Below are positions 19,592 to 29,445 of a DNA stretch of 64,000 nt, one piece after another. Source of the DNA: Deltaproteobacteria bacterium (lineage in GTDB: Bacteria > Desulfobacterota > Desulfobacteria > Desulfobacterales > Desulfosarcinaceae); the NCBI GenBank assembly GCA_002747175.1, contig PDTK01000028.1, positions 1 to 64,000 of the forward strand. Direction: 5' to 3'. Numbering within the stretch: the first letter of the stretch is position 1; each line of letters begins with the position of its first letter. Made by a program: the position numbers and the translations under genes. Below the pieces are notes generated by a model. It had not been told where the DNA came from. It did no database searches and worked only from the letters and a program-made list of their open reading frames with translations.

Positions 19592-20134
19592 ATGAAAACG
19601 GCTACATGCAACCGATCCGAATGTATCCTGAAGGGCAGGGTGTTCGATTTTTACCGCGAAAACCTCACCTTGCCGAACGGTGTCAACCTGGACATGGAAA
19701 TCATCCGTCATCCCGGTGCCGCAGCCATCGTTCCGGTTATGGCGGACCGGTCGGTATTGCTGATCAAGCAATACCGACACGCCGTAGGGGGCTATATTTG
19801 GGAGATCCCGGCCGGTACGCTGGAAGCCGATGAAACGCCCCTGGCATGTGCGCAACGGGAACTGACTGAAGAAACCGGATACCGGGCCCTGAATTTTGAA
19901 AAGCTGGCCGAAATCACACCATTGCCGGCGTACTCGGATGAACGCATTCATTTGTTTTTGGCCACGGACTTCACCCGGGCCGACCAGAACCTGGATGCCG
20001 ATGAACTGCTCAGCGTGCATACCGTCGATCTGCGCCAATGCATGCGGATGATTCGGGACGGAGAAATCCAGGATGCCAAAACCATCACCGGGATTCAGCT
20101 TGCCGCCGCTCGGCTTGGTGCCGCAGCAGCCTGA
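19592..20134 (+). CDS. NUDIX hydrolase (ADP-ribose pyrophosphatase-like)
   Basis: Nudix box 'GTLEADETPLACAQRELTEETGY'. Confidence 0.93.
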   Translation: MKTATCNRSECILKGRVFDFYRENLTLPNGVNLDMEIIRHPGAAAIVPVMADRSVLLIKQYRHAVGGYIWEIPAGTLEADETPLACAQRELTEETGYRALNFEKLAEITPLPAYSDERIHLFLATDFTRADQNLDADELLSVHTVDLRQCMRMIRDGEIQDAKTITGIQLAAARLGAAAA

Positions 20135-20267
20135 GAATTATCAGAGCCCCATCCTCGTCGGTCCCGAAGCATGCCTGGCTTTCCTTGCCGTGGCCGATGC
20201 CAGACCCCGGAAAAAGGAGACGTGAGGCGCCCATGGACCAGATGGATCCTCAACTGCCAGGCCGATT

Positions 20268-21437
20268 TCAGCTTCTCAGCCCCAAACCCAGGCAGATAAA
20301 CCCCAGGCAGGTCAACGCCCCCGAAACCCCACCGGTGGCGGTAATGCCGCCGGCCTGCCATACCGTGCTTCCCATCAATGCCCCCACGACCCTGCCGCAT
20401 CCACCCGCTGCGTAGAGACAGGCCATCATGGTGGCCCGTGACGCCGGCATCAATTCCGTCGCCAGTGAAAAACTGGTCACGATGGTGAATTCGTAGGTTA
20501 GAAACAGCAGGAAAAGACCTGTCAGGGCCAAAGGCAAGGTTCGCCCCACCGGAAGAGCGATATAGCTCAGGCAGGAAAGCGTCAGGCCGACCATCAATGA
20601 GCGCTTCAATCCGAATCGGTCGGACAAGGTGGCCGTGAGTCCCTCACCAAACAATTCGGCAACACCAATGATACTGGTCGCCATGCCCAGGACCACAATT
20701 CCGATACCGAAACCCGCCTCCAGCCAGGTGCCGTAAACCACAAACAAATTGTCATTGGCCGCATTGACGAAAAAAGCGTAGCCCAGCATCCCCATGACCG
20801 GTTTGCTGGCTGCCAGCTGGGTGTAGAATTCCCGGTAGTCGGTCAGCGATCCGGAATTGGCGGGCGCTGCGGAATCGTTTGGCATCATGCGATACAAGCC
20901 CAGCGCACCGATCAGGCTCAGGGCTCCCAAGAGCAAAAAAGGAGATTTCCAGCCGAAACGTTCTATAAGCACGGCGACCAAAGGAATGCCGATCAGGGTA
21001 CTGGCAGCCCAGGCCATTTCCACGATGCCGACGACCAATCCACGCCGATGATAGGCCACATGACTGCCTACCCACGCCTGTATGGCCGGGTCGAAAAAGC
21101 TTTTACCCAAACCAACCCCAAAAAGGGCGATCAGGACAACGGCATATACGGGCACCGCCACCACTGCCAGCATGCCAAGCCCCGTGACAAGCATGCCGAT
21201 GATCATCATCTTGCGATATCCGATGCGGTCAGCCAGGGGACCGATCAGGATCCCCAGCAGACCGGTGATCTGGTTGATGGCGATAAGTGCGGTGAACGCT
21301 GAAAGTGAAACACCCAACCCGCGGCTTAACGCCGGTGCGAAAGGATATACGAATCGCCTGGCAGTATTCAGTACGAGCCTGGAGAAAACGGCTCCGGCGA
21401 TGGCCCGGGCAATGAATGTATCGGATTGACACCGCAT
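20268..21437 (-). CDS. MFS transporter
   Basis: Repeated TM segments, 'GPLADRIGYRKMMIIGMLVTGLGM'. Confidence 0.88.
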   Translation of the reverse strand: MRCQSDTFIARAIAGAVFSRLVLNTARRFVYPFAPALSRGLGVSLSAFTALIAINQITGLLGILIGPLADRIGYRKMMIIGMLVTGLGMLAVVAVPVYAVVLIALFGVGLGKSFFDPAIQAWVGSHVAYHRRGLVVGIVEMAWAASTLIGIPLVAVLIERFGWKSPFLLLGALSLIGALGLYRMMPNDSAAPANSGSLTDYREFYTQLAASKPVMGMLGYAFFVNAANDNLFVVYGTWLEAGFGIGIVVLGMATSIIGVAELFGEGLTATLSDRFGLKRSLMVGLTLSCLSYIALPVGRTLPLALTGLFLLFLTYEFTIVTSFSLATELMPASRATMMACLYAAGGCGRVVGALMGSTVWQAGGITATGGVSGALTCLGFICLGLGLRS

Positions 21438-21466
21438 ATTCCACTCGAAAGGTGTTGGGATGGATT

Positions 21467-22399
21467 CTAGTTTCGCTCGAAACGTTTGGCACGGATGTGT
21501 TCGATATGTTCCTTGTCGAAAACGTAGTCGGTGTTGCAATGGTGGCAGCGTATCTCCACCGGAAACGGACCGTTTTGCCGTATGTCTTCGAGTTCATCCA
21601 CAGGCAGCATGGTGAGTACGTTCCGTATCTGTTCACGGTTGCAGTGGCAATGGAAGGATATGTCGCGCCGACCGATGATTTGCGGTGCGTAATCGCGCCA
21701 ATGCGCATCAATGAACGCTACCGGTGCAATTCCCTGGGCCAGGGCATCGCCGATTGACGGAAGTTGCACCACATGGGATTCGATCTTTTGGATCACGCTG
21801 TCGTCGGCTTCGGGCATGGCCTGTAGAAACATGCCGCCGGCGGCGACCACATTCCCGCCGCCATCAAACTTGACACTGAGTGTGAAAGCAGTCGGTATCT
21901 GTTCGGATGTCAAATAATAGTGGGCCAGATCCTTGGCCAGGTTCCCGTGGGCCAGCATGACCTTGCCGGTGAAAGGCTGTTTGGCGCCGGCCAATATCCG
22001 GGTGACGGACAAAAAACCGGCACCGAAAAACGGAGACAAATTAAAATCTTCCAGTGGCTGAGTCACTTCAATGGGGACCTTTTTCAAAAATCCGCGCACC
22101 TGACCGTCTGCGTTGGCCTCTACGGTCAGGCCTTTGATGGGCCCGGAGCAATCGATCTGTATCCCCAGACGATCTCTGCCTTTGAGTCCGGAACTCATCA
22201 AACAGGCACCCAGATAAGCGTGGCCCAGAACCAGTGTTTCCAGAATGCCCAATCCATGATTCCAGCGCATCTGGTTGACCATGCGGCTGCCGTCCACGAT
22301 GGTACCACGAATGGTTCCATCGGCCATTAAAAAACGATGCAGACCATCTTCGTCATCCTGACGATAAGCGATGGGCCCCCGGGGCGATTTTTTTTCCAT
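21467..22399 (-). CDS. hslO: Hsp33-family redox-regulated chaperone
   Basis: C-terminal zinc motif 'FHCHCNREQI...IRCHHCNTDYVF'; start placed at MEKKSPRG. Confidence 0.92.
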   Translation of the reverse strand: MEKKSPRGPIAYRQDDEDGLHRFLMADGTIRGTIVDGSRMVNQMRWNHGLGILETLVLGHAYLGACLMSSGLKGRDRLGIQIDCSGPIKGLTVEANADGQVRGFLKKVPIEVTQPLEDFNLSPFFGAGFLSVTRILAGAKQPFTGKVMLAHGNLAKDLAHYYLTSEQIPTAFTLSVKFDGGGNVVAAGGMFLQAMPEADDSVIQKIESHVVQLPSIGDALAQGIAPVAFIDAHWRDYAPQIIGRRDISFHCHCNREQIRNVLTMLPVDELEDIRQNGPFPVEIRCHHCNTDYVFDKEHIEHIRAKRFERN

Positions 22400-22455
22400 G
22401 AACCATTCCTGTTTGCAAGAGCTTACGGTTGACAGCCTGCGCCGCCGCCGGGCGG

Positions 22456-22881
22456 TCATTTCAATCCCATGGCTTTGCATGCTTTCCGAACACGTTGGAA
22501 CCGCTGCTGAGAATTTTTTATTTTGCCCATATTTGATAACAGATCGGATGCCCTTAAAGGGGATTCGCCACGGCTGTCGAGCAGCAGGCGATACCAGACG
22601 GGAATCTGGTGGGTATAGTGGTCGACCATTTCCATGGCGTACCGCCGGGCCCGTTTCAGCTGTTTCTCCCCGCTTTCGGGGCCCTGCGTTGGCTGGTTTT
22701 CATCCGGTAAATGATCAAAACGGGAGATATAGTCGGTCAATTCCCGACGAAGCTTCCGTCTGGTGGACCGGTAGCGCATGATGGGCATGATCCAGAGACG
22801 CACGATAATATACCCCGCCAGGCCGGCCACGAAACTGGCACCGGCGGCAACCAACAAGGAGGTGTCGATTATTGTCAACAT
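22456..22881 (-). CDS. Hypothetical single-TM protein
   Basis: 141-aa ORF with N-terminal TM, adjacent to and co-oriented with hslO. Confidence 0.55.
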   Translation of the reverse strand: MLTIIDTSLLVAAGASFVAGLAGYIIVRLWIMPIMRYRSTRRKLRRELTDYISRFDHLPDENQPTQGPESGEKQLKRARRYAMEMVDHYTHQIPVWYRLLLDSRGESPLRASDLLSNMGKIKNSQQRFQRVRKACKAMGLK

Positions 22882-22888
22882 GGCTGCC

Positions 22889-23032
22889 TAAGCCTCCCGT
22901 CGCGAACGATAACGATGATATTCGACCATGCGGGTTTCCAGCGCTTTTCCGGCGCTACCGGTTTCATCGAATCCCGATGTAATCAGGATCACATTTTTGA
23001 TGCCTTTCTTTTTCGGCAAGACGCCCACTATC
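22889..23032 (-). pseudogene. Possible remnant of an ADP-forming acyl-CoA synthetase CoA-binding domain
   Basis: Frame reads *IVGVLPKKKGIKNVILITSGFDETGSAGKALETRMVEYHRYRSRREA*. Confidence 0.4.
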
Positions 23033-23085
23033 TACTTGAGGTCGTCGGATTGGGTCAAGAATAATCCCATGCAGGGGGGAAACCA

Positions 23086-25674
23086 TCAATATTGAAGGGG
23101 TTGGCTGACAGCGACCGGCTGATCCACGATAGACTGATAGGCGAAGTCATCGAAATAGAGGTTCAGGGAGCCGTTTCCGAATGTGTGCAGGCCGAGGGTG
23201 GAGCCATCGGCCATCAACGCGTTTTCCGAGCTGCGAACGACCGTATCGGGCCGCTCAATGGAGGTGATCAAGGCCAGGTCAGGAACGGTCGGGTTCACCG
23301 CATCCCATTGGATCAATTCGAAATAGTCATTATCCGCGGTCCATGAATCGCCCGCATCCGGCGGCCAGTGAACCTCCGCCGGGTCAATGGGATGTGGATG
23401 CTTATGGCCGTCCAGTGGATCCGCATTGGGCGTACCGCACCCGGCTGCGGTCCCGAAATAACCCCGGATATAGTTATCCGCCGCTCTGAATTCGGTGATT
23501 GTCGCCAGTTCGCCTTTGCCCGTGACGGCCAGGCGTTCGCCGATCTGTAAGGTACCGCTGACATGATCCAGCAGCAGGGTCCCTGCGGCATTGGAAGACG
23601 ACCAGTCCCCACCGGACACCAAGGGCTCGCTCCGGACGGTTGCCGAGGCCCCGCTGATCCCGCCGACCAGGGTATCGCCGATATCTATGGCAATCGGCCC
23701 ACCATTGTCGAAGGCAATCGATGCCGACTGGATGAATCGGGCCAGCAGCGTCGACTGATTCAGCGGATAATCGCCGACAATGCGAATGTTATCGACATAC
23801 CAGCCCTCCCAATCGTTATAGTTCCCGTCGATGGAATCGAATCGGAACCGGATCAGGATCGTCTGTCCGGCATAGGCATTCAGGTCCACCTCGATTTCCT
23901 GCCAGGAGCCCATGGGGATATCCGGATACCTCACCTGGAAATCTTCGGACGTTTCCCATGTGGCGCCGTTGTCTGTGGACACATCCACATATTTTTTATC
24001 AAAATCGTTGGCTTGAACAGGATTGGGTTCGGTTTGATACCAGGTAGCATACAGCAGCCTGACCTGCTGGAAATCGCATAGATCAATGGGGGGTGACACC
24101 AGTGAACCGGCATTGGGATTGCCGGTATTGAAATGACGCGGTTCGGCATTGATGCCGTAATACCAGGCGTGGCTGCCGGCGGCATATCCGGGGGGATGGG
24201 TGTCGATATGCCATAGATCATTGCCGGATGCATCGCCGGTCGTCGTCCAGCCACCGGCTCCGCCTTCCACATCATCGGACATGATAACGAGGTCATCGAT
24301 CCGTTTATAGGCCAACCATTTTTTGTCCGTCCCATTTCCGGTGGCTTGCCATAGCACGATGGTCTGCGCATCATCTACCGGTACCAGACCATTTTCAATG
24401 TTGTCCGGCGGTGCGGCCGTTGTGTTGCCCCGCTGAAAGGAGAGGCCGTAGGCGTTGGCATTTTCGTACAACCGGAAGCACAGACCGGCCGAGTAGTAGG
24501 TCGGAATCGGTGAAGGATCGCAGCCATGCGTCGGCGGTGTCGCCGTTTCCAGAAAACCGATCTTGACCTGTGCATCGAAGCGATCCGGATCGAACCGGAC
24601 CGATCCCGTATTCAGGGCGATCAGACTGGTGCTGGACGAATTGGCATCGTTTTGGGAAACAGCCGTTACGCGGAGCACATTGTTGGTTCCGTCCAGGGCA
24701 TGGATGGCATGGTCGCCGGCACTGGAGGGATTCCATTGATCCAGGTTGTCAAAGGTCTCATGCAGACTTTCCCGAACAAGTCGATATTCTTCGGGGATCT
24801 GCACATGATAAACGATGTCGCGGGAGACCGCCATGTCGCCGTTGCCAACAACACCTGTGGAGGTCACCTTTACAAATTGTTTCAATCGTATGAATTCGTC
24901 CGTGGCCAGGATGAAATCCGCAAAACCGCTGCCGTCGGTACGCCGAATGGATGTCAGCAAAAAAGAGGCCCGTTGATATTCTTTGTATGTGTAAGTCTGG
25001 TTGCCAAGCACGAATGATCCGTTTCGCTCGGGAAACATGGCACCGGATCCGGGTTCCAATGACAGATCGCCGCCCTCGGATACGGTCTGGCCGCTGCCGG
25101 CCCTGGCCACTGGGTACACCGGTGTATCCACATCGGCGGTCAACCCCGCCGCAAGGGAAAAGGTGATCCGGGAACCGGAACGCGCGGCGGAGGAAAAGGA
25201 ATAAATGGTATCGTCAACGCTCAGATAACCGGAGGCGGGGAGTATGAATCCATCGGCCAGTTCGCCGTAAAATCGCGTCACCAATGTGGTTGTCGCCGCA
25301 GGGTCGGTATCGACTTGAAAATAATATGGATTAAAGGATAAAACGAATGCAAATGGATCCGTCGACAGCCGGTGGGTGACATCGTGAACAGCGTCCAGCG
25401 CCGCGTATCGATTGGCATCATCGCTTTCATTGAGATACAGGCTGGCGGCATAACGCAGCCCTGATTCGGCAAGATAGTAGGCCTGGGCCGATCGATTTGC
25501 CGCCGATTGCTGAAACTGGGAAGAAGCAATCATCGGGACAATGGCGGCTCCCAAGGCTGCAAAGACCATGATGGCCACAATGACACCGATTAACGCCGAT
25601 CCAGGCGGACCTGTGGTCTGTTTTCGGCAACCGGGTCCCTGGGCCTTAAAGAATACTGTCGATGAAGCAGGCAT
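23086..25674 (-). CDS. PilX-like minor pilin with very large C-terminal beta-sandwich/adhesin-like region
   Basis: N-terminal 'GSALIGVIVAIMVFAALGAAIVPMIASSQFQQSAANRSAQAYYLAESGLRYA'; C-terminal 'VDVSTDNGATWETSEDFQ...GQTILIRFRFDSIDGNYNDWEGWYVDNIRI'. Confidence 0.8.
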   Translation of the reverse strand: MPASSTVFFKAQGPGCRKQTTGPPGSALIGVIVAIMVFAALGAAIVPMIASSQFQQSAANRSAQAYYLAESGLRYAASLYLNESDDANRYAALDAVHDVTHRLSTDPFAFVLSFNPYYFQVDTDPAATTTLVTRFYGELADGFILPASGYLSVDDTIYSFSSAARSGSRITFSLAAGLTADVDTPVYPVARAGSGQTVSEGGDLSLEPGSGAMFPERNGSFVLGNQTYTYKEYQRASFLLTSIRRTDGSGFADFILATDEFIRLKQFVKVTSTGVVGNGDMAVSRDIVYHVQIPEEYRLVRESLHETFDNLDQWNPSSAGDHAIHALDGTNNVLRVTAVSQNDANSSSTSLIALNTGSVRFDPDRFDAQVKIGFLETATPPTHGCDPSPIPTYYSAGLCFRLYENANAYGLSFQRGNTTAAPPDNIENGLVPVDDAQTIVLWQATGNGTDKKWLAYKRIDDLVIMSDDVEGGAGGWTTTGDASGNDLWHIDTHPPGYAAGSHAWYYGINAEPRHFNTGNPNAGSLVSPPIDLCDFQQVRLLYATWYQTEPNPVQANDFDKKYVDVSTDNGATWETSEDFQVRYPDIPMGSWQEIEVDLNAYAGQTILIRFRFDSIDGNYNDWEGWYVDNIRIVGDYPLNQSTLLARFIQSASIAFDNGGPIAIDIGDTLVGGISGASATVRSEPLVSGGDWSSSNAAGTLLLDHVSGTLQIGERLAVTGKGELATITEFRAADNYIRGYFGTAAGCGTPNADPLDGHKHPHPIDPAEVHWPPDAGDSWTADNDYFELIQWDAVNPTVPDLALITSIERPDTVVRSSENALMADGSTLGLHTFGNGSLNLYFDDFAYQSIVDQPVAVSQPLQY

Positions 25675-26296
25675 AGTTTTTCAACGATGGTGGTGCCACC
25701 GGCAGGCCGGCGTTTTTGCCGCCGAGGTTGTCATTGTTTCGCAGATAGACCAATGTGTTGACCGATACCGGATTGCCGGAGGTTTCCTGCCGCTGCAGAT
25801 CAATGGAAAACCGGATGGTGGAAAGCTCGCGAATATCACCCCCGCTCCAATTTTCGCTGCCTTGAAAATAATTGAGCGAAAAATTTGCCACCTGGTCCGT
25901 CAGCAGATCCCCATTGTTTTCCAGGTATGTATCGGTGATCGGAATGACCGGCGTTTCGTACAACCGGATCGTATCATCAATCCTGGCAATGGCGCGGCGC
26001 TGACCGGTTGCGGATTCGTAGACGAGATAGGGGCGGGCGGTGCCCCGATCCGTAATGGCGGTCAACTCCAGCAATTCCCGGTGGATTCTCGCCGTGGCCA
26101 GTTGAATTTTCTGAGCCAGTCTTACGTTTTCCCTGACCACGGCATAACTGCCCATGGCGGATATGATCCCCATGCCGGCAATGGATGCCAAAATGGCGGT
26201 AATGATCAGCGCAAGAACCATTTCCAACAGGGTAAAACCGTCGGCGTGATTATGTGGTGCCATCCGCCGGATGATTTTCTTTATATTACGTTTCAA
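25646..26296 (-). CDS. Prepilin-type minor pilin (PilW-like)
   Basis: 'ADGFTLLEMVLALIITAILASIAGMGI' class III signal. Confidence 0.85.
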   Translation of the reverse strand: MKRNIKKIIRRMAPHNHADGFTLLEMVLALIITAILASIAGMGIISAMGSYAVVRENVRLAQKIQLATARIHRELLELTAITDRGTARPYLVYESATGQRRAIARIDDTIRLYETPVIPITDTYLENNGDLLTDQVANFSLNYFQGSENWSGGDIRELSTIRFSIDLQRQETSGNPVSVNTLVYLRNNDNLGGKNAGLPVAPPSLKNYACFIDSIL

Positions 26297-26300
26297 TAAA

Positions 26301-26717
26301 TTACCTTGAAAACAAAGCGGTCATCGAATGATCGCCTGAGGCGATTGCAATTTTCAGCACCTTGCAGTCGTTTGGTGTCGGATTGCAAGGGATTTCCGTG
26401 TGGGTGGTGTCGTTAAAAGTGATGAAAGCACTGGTCAGCACGGTGTAGGAACCATAATGGTTACACTCCACACGGGCCTTGAATGTATCCAAGGGTGTCA
26501 TGTCGGTCAGCAGCAGGTGCTTATAGTCTGCATTCATGTTTTCCATAAGGCTTTGCAAAACCATCTCCTGCCGGAAGGCCTCCAGCGGCTGCGCACTCCT
26601 GGAAACACTGGTCCCGAGGAACTGAAGCAACAATACCACCAAAATGGACGAAACCGTCAGGGTAACGATTATTTCGACCAGGGTGAACCCGCATGAACCG
26701 GTGCGTTGCGGCGTCAT
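26301..26717 (-). CDS. Prepilin-type minor pilin (PilV/GspI-like)
   Basis: 'GFTLVEIIVTLTVSSILVVLLLQFL'. Confidence 0.85.
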   Translation of the reverse strand: MTPQRTGSCGFTLVEIIVTLTVSSILVVLLLQFLGTSVSRSAQPLEAFRQEMVLQSLMENMNADYKHLLLTDMTPLDTFKARVECNHYGSYTVLTSAFITFNDTTHTEIPCNPTPNDCKVLKIAIASGDHSMTALFSR

Positions 26718-27250
26718 GGGATAAAGCCCGTGTTGCGGACAATGTGAATGGTCGTTGATTCACTTCCCGAGGATAAAGTAAGGTCGCGGTGACGAGTCAA
26801 CGGTACGGTCCCCTTGTCGTCGGAACAGGGTTGTCCACGATCATTGAACGATAAAAGCAAAGGGGTCAGGGTCAAACCGTTATCAACCAGGTCCACGGTA
26901 TCGGAGATTTCACCCGGAAGCAGGCGCCGGTTGGCTTCGGCGTCTACGAACATCCAATAGGTCTGACCGGATTCTGCGACCCGTATCCCCCACGGGTGGC
27001 TGGAGTTCAAGGAACGTGATTGTGCATAGCGGATATGGGCTTTGATGGTTTCGGCCTGGGCCATCAGTTCCGCATTTCCCATATCGCTTCGGCCGATCAC
27101 CACGGCACCGACAATACCGATAATGAACAAAATGGCAATGACCTCCAGGAGCGTTGAACCGGTCCTGTATTTTTTTTTCGAGCCCGTCCGGGAATGCGAT
27201 TGGACCTGTTTCTCCTGAATGACCATATCACGTACAATAGCAGATTCCAT
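26714..27250 (-). CDS. Prepilin-type pseudopilin (GspH/FimT-like)
   Basis: 'GSTLLEVIAILFIIGIVGAVVIGR'. Confidence 0.8.
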   Translation of the reverse strand: MESAIVRDMVIQEKQVQSHSRTGSKKKYRTGSTLLEVIAILFIIGIVGAVVIGRSDMGNAELMAQAETIKAHIRYAQSRSLNSSHPWGIRVAESGQTYWMFVDAEANRRLLPGEISDTVDLVDNGLTLTPLLLSFNDRGQPCSDDKGTVPLTRHRDLTLSSGSESTTIHIVRNTGFIP

Positions 27251-27340
27251 GCGCCAATAAAACTGAAATCAGTGTCCCAGGGATGCACCCAAAACGGGCA
27301 TGGCTTGATTCAAGCGGTTGACATTGCTATACGTTTCAAA

Positions 27341-29368
27341 ATGCGGATTCAATCAAGGGCACAACAGACAGCCTTGGCCTGGATGCTATTGCTGTCTGCA
27401 CTGCTGGTCACCTATTTCCCCTGTTTTTCGGGAGGATGGCATTACGACGATCATCCCAACATTCTCGATAACCCCAATGTACATCTAAGGTCGTGGGACA
27501 CGTCGGCCATTCGCCAGACATTCTTCTGGCAGGATGACCATCCCGGTGCCCGGCCACGCCTGCAGCGCCCACTGGCGTACTTCAGCTTTGCTATCAACTG
27601 GTATTTCGGGCAGGATCGCGTCTGCGGTTATCACATCGTCAATTTTATGATCCACTTTGTTACGGCCGGCATACTCTATCTGGTATGCCGGCAATTGGTC
27701 TCGCTACCACGGGTGGGGGGACGGTCTGCCGTACTGGCACATCCGGCGGCCTGCCTGGCGGCACTTTTTTGGGCGGTCCATCCGGTGCATGTGACGGCGG
27801 TCACCTATATCGTCCAGCGGATGGCATCCATGGCCGGCATGTTTACCATCATCTGCATCTATGCCTATCTGCAAGGCCGACTGTCCGGGGGGACCGCTTT
27901 TCAAACCTGCTGCCGCTTTGGTGCCGCCGCCATCTGTGCCGGGTTGGCCATTTCCACAAAGGAAAACGCGGCCCTTTTGCCGATTTCGATTCTGCTTCTG
28001 GAAATGCTGATCATTCAACATGACCCATCCGTGCGGGCGGTTCGCCCTGTGGTCCTGATTGCCGTTGCATTGGTGATTTTCGCGACAATCAGCGTGCTTA
28101 TCGCCGAACCGGCGGCGCTGTTGAACGGTTATGGCCATCGTCCCTATACGCCCGTGGAACGTGTATTGACCGAATCGCGGGTGATCCTGTTCTATCTGAA
28201 GCTGCTTTTCTACCCCCTGTTATCCGGTTTTACCCTGATCCACGATGTCCAGGTATCGACATCCCTGTGGTCTCCATGGACCACATCGGCATCCATATTC
28301 TGCCTTGTTGTGAGCGCTGTCTGGGCGGTGGTATGGTTGGCTCACCGTCACCCCCTGGCGGCCCTGGGTATTCTCTTCTTTCTGGCCAACCATGCCATCG
28401 AAGCCTCCTTCATTCCCCTGGAACTGGTTTACGAGCATCGCAATTACATTCCGTCGATGTTCATCTTCATTTTCCCGGCCATGCTGATCGTCCGTGTGTT
28501 CATGTATTTTCAGTATAATCGGTGTTTGCAGACTTTGATGGCTTTAAGCGGCGCCCTGATAATCGCAACCGTGGGTCATACAACCTTTGCCTACAACCGT
28601 GTTTTCATCAGCGATTTACATCTGTGGCGGGACAATGCGCTCAAAGCACCCGGCTTGAGTGTGGTGCAGAACAACTATGGTACGGCACTGATGCGCTTGG
28701 GACTGACCGGGAAGGCCGTTTCTGCATTCAAGCAGGCCATCCGCCAGGATCGGTATTTCAACCTGACCCAACGGGGCCTGGCCCACTACAACCTGGGACT
28801 GTACTACGAAAATGTTGCCGGAGATGATGTCACGGCCCTGGCCTGCTTTAAAGAAGCCATCCGCCGGGCCTACAGTTCAAAGCTTATGGGGGCGGCCCTG
28901 GCCATGAGCCAGTTGCGCAACGGGGAACTGAAAAATGCATTGACCACCATTGAACGGGGACTGGCCCAATGGCCCGAGGACCCGGCGTACCTGACCGCTT
29001 TGGCAACCCTTCAGATCATTCGCCATCAGTGGTTGCCGGCCCTGGAAACAATCCACCGCCTCCGGCGGGCCGAACCATTGGCTGCCGGGCCCTTCGGTTT
29101 TTACGGTGATGTCTATGGACATCTGGGAGATCCCCACAAGGCAATCTTTTTTTGGAATTGGTATGCACGGTGCGGCGGCAGACGGTGGGTGGCCGATCTC
29201 GCGCTGGTAAATCTCTACCATCAAACCGGTCAAGAACAACGCGCACAGATGACAGCCGGCAGACTGTCCGAATCCGAAGAATATCGGAATTGGCTGTCCC
29301 GACGGGTGTCAAAATCCGACGCCGGCATCCTTACCGAATTGATAACTCCTGAATTGAAGACAAAATAA
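27341..29368 (+). CDS. TMTC-like polytopic glycosyltransferase with C-terminal TPR repeats
   Basis: 'DDHPNILDNPNV', 'RPLAYFSFAINWYFGQD..GYHIVNFMIHF', 'ALFWAVHPVHVTAVTYIVQRMASMA', then TPRs ('NNYGTALMRLGLTGKAVSAFKQAIRQD'). Confidence 0.85.
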   Translation: MRIQSRAQQTALAWMLLLSALLVTYFPCFSGGWHYDDHPNILDNPNVHLRSWDTSAIRQTFFWQDDHPGARPRLQRPLAYFSFAINWYFGQDRVCGYHIVNFMIHFVTAGILYLVCRQLVSLPRVGGRSAVLAHPAACLAALFWAVHPVHVTAVTYIVQRMASMAGMFTIICIYAYLQGRLSGGTAFQTCCRFGAAAICAGLAISTKENAALLPISILLLEMLIIQHDPSVRAVRPVVLIAVALVIFATISVLIAEPAALLNGYGHRPYTPVERVLTESRVILFYLKLLFYPLLSGFTLIHDVQVSTSLWSPWTTSASIFCLVVSAVWAVVWLAHRHPLAALGILFFLANHAIEASFIPLELVYEHRNYIPSMFIFIFPAMLIVRVFMYFQYNRCLQTLMALSGALIIATVGHTTFAYNRVFISDLHLWRDNALKAPGLSVVQNNYGTALMRLGLTGKAVSAFKQAIRQDRYFNLTQRGLAHYNLGLYYENVAGDDVTALACFKEAIRRAYSSKLMGAALAMSQLRNGELKNALTTIERGLAQWPEDPAYLTALATLQIIRHQWLPALETIHRLRRAEPLAAGPFGFYGDVYGHLGDPHKAIFFWNWYARCGGRRWVADLALVNLYHQTGQEQRAQMTAGRLSESEEYRNWLSRRVSKSDAGILTELITPELKTK

Positions 29369-29445
29369 AATCGGGGATGACATCAATTACCAATTGCTAA
29401 AAGCCAACGGCTATGGCTCAACTCAAGTACAATATATAAAAAACT

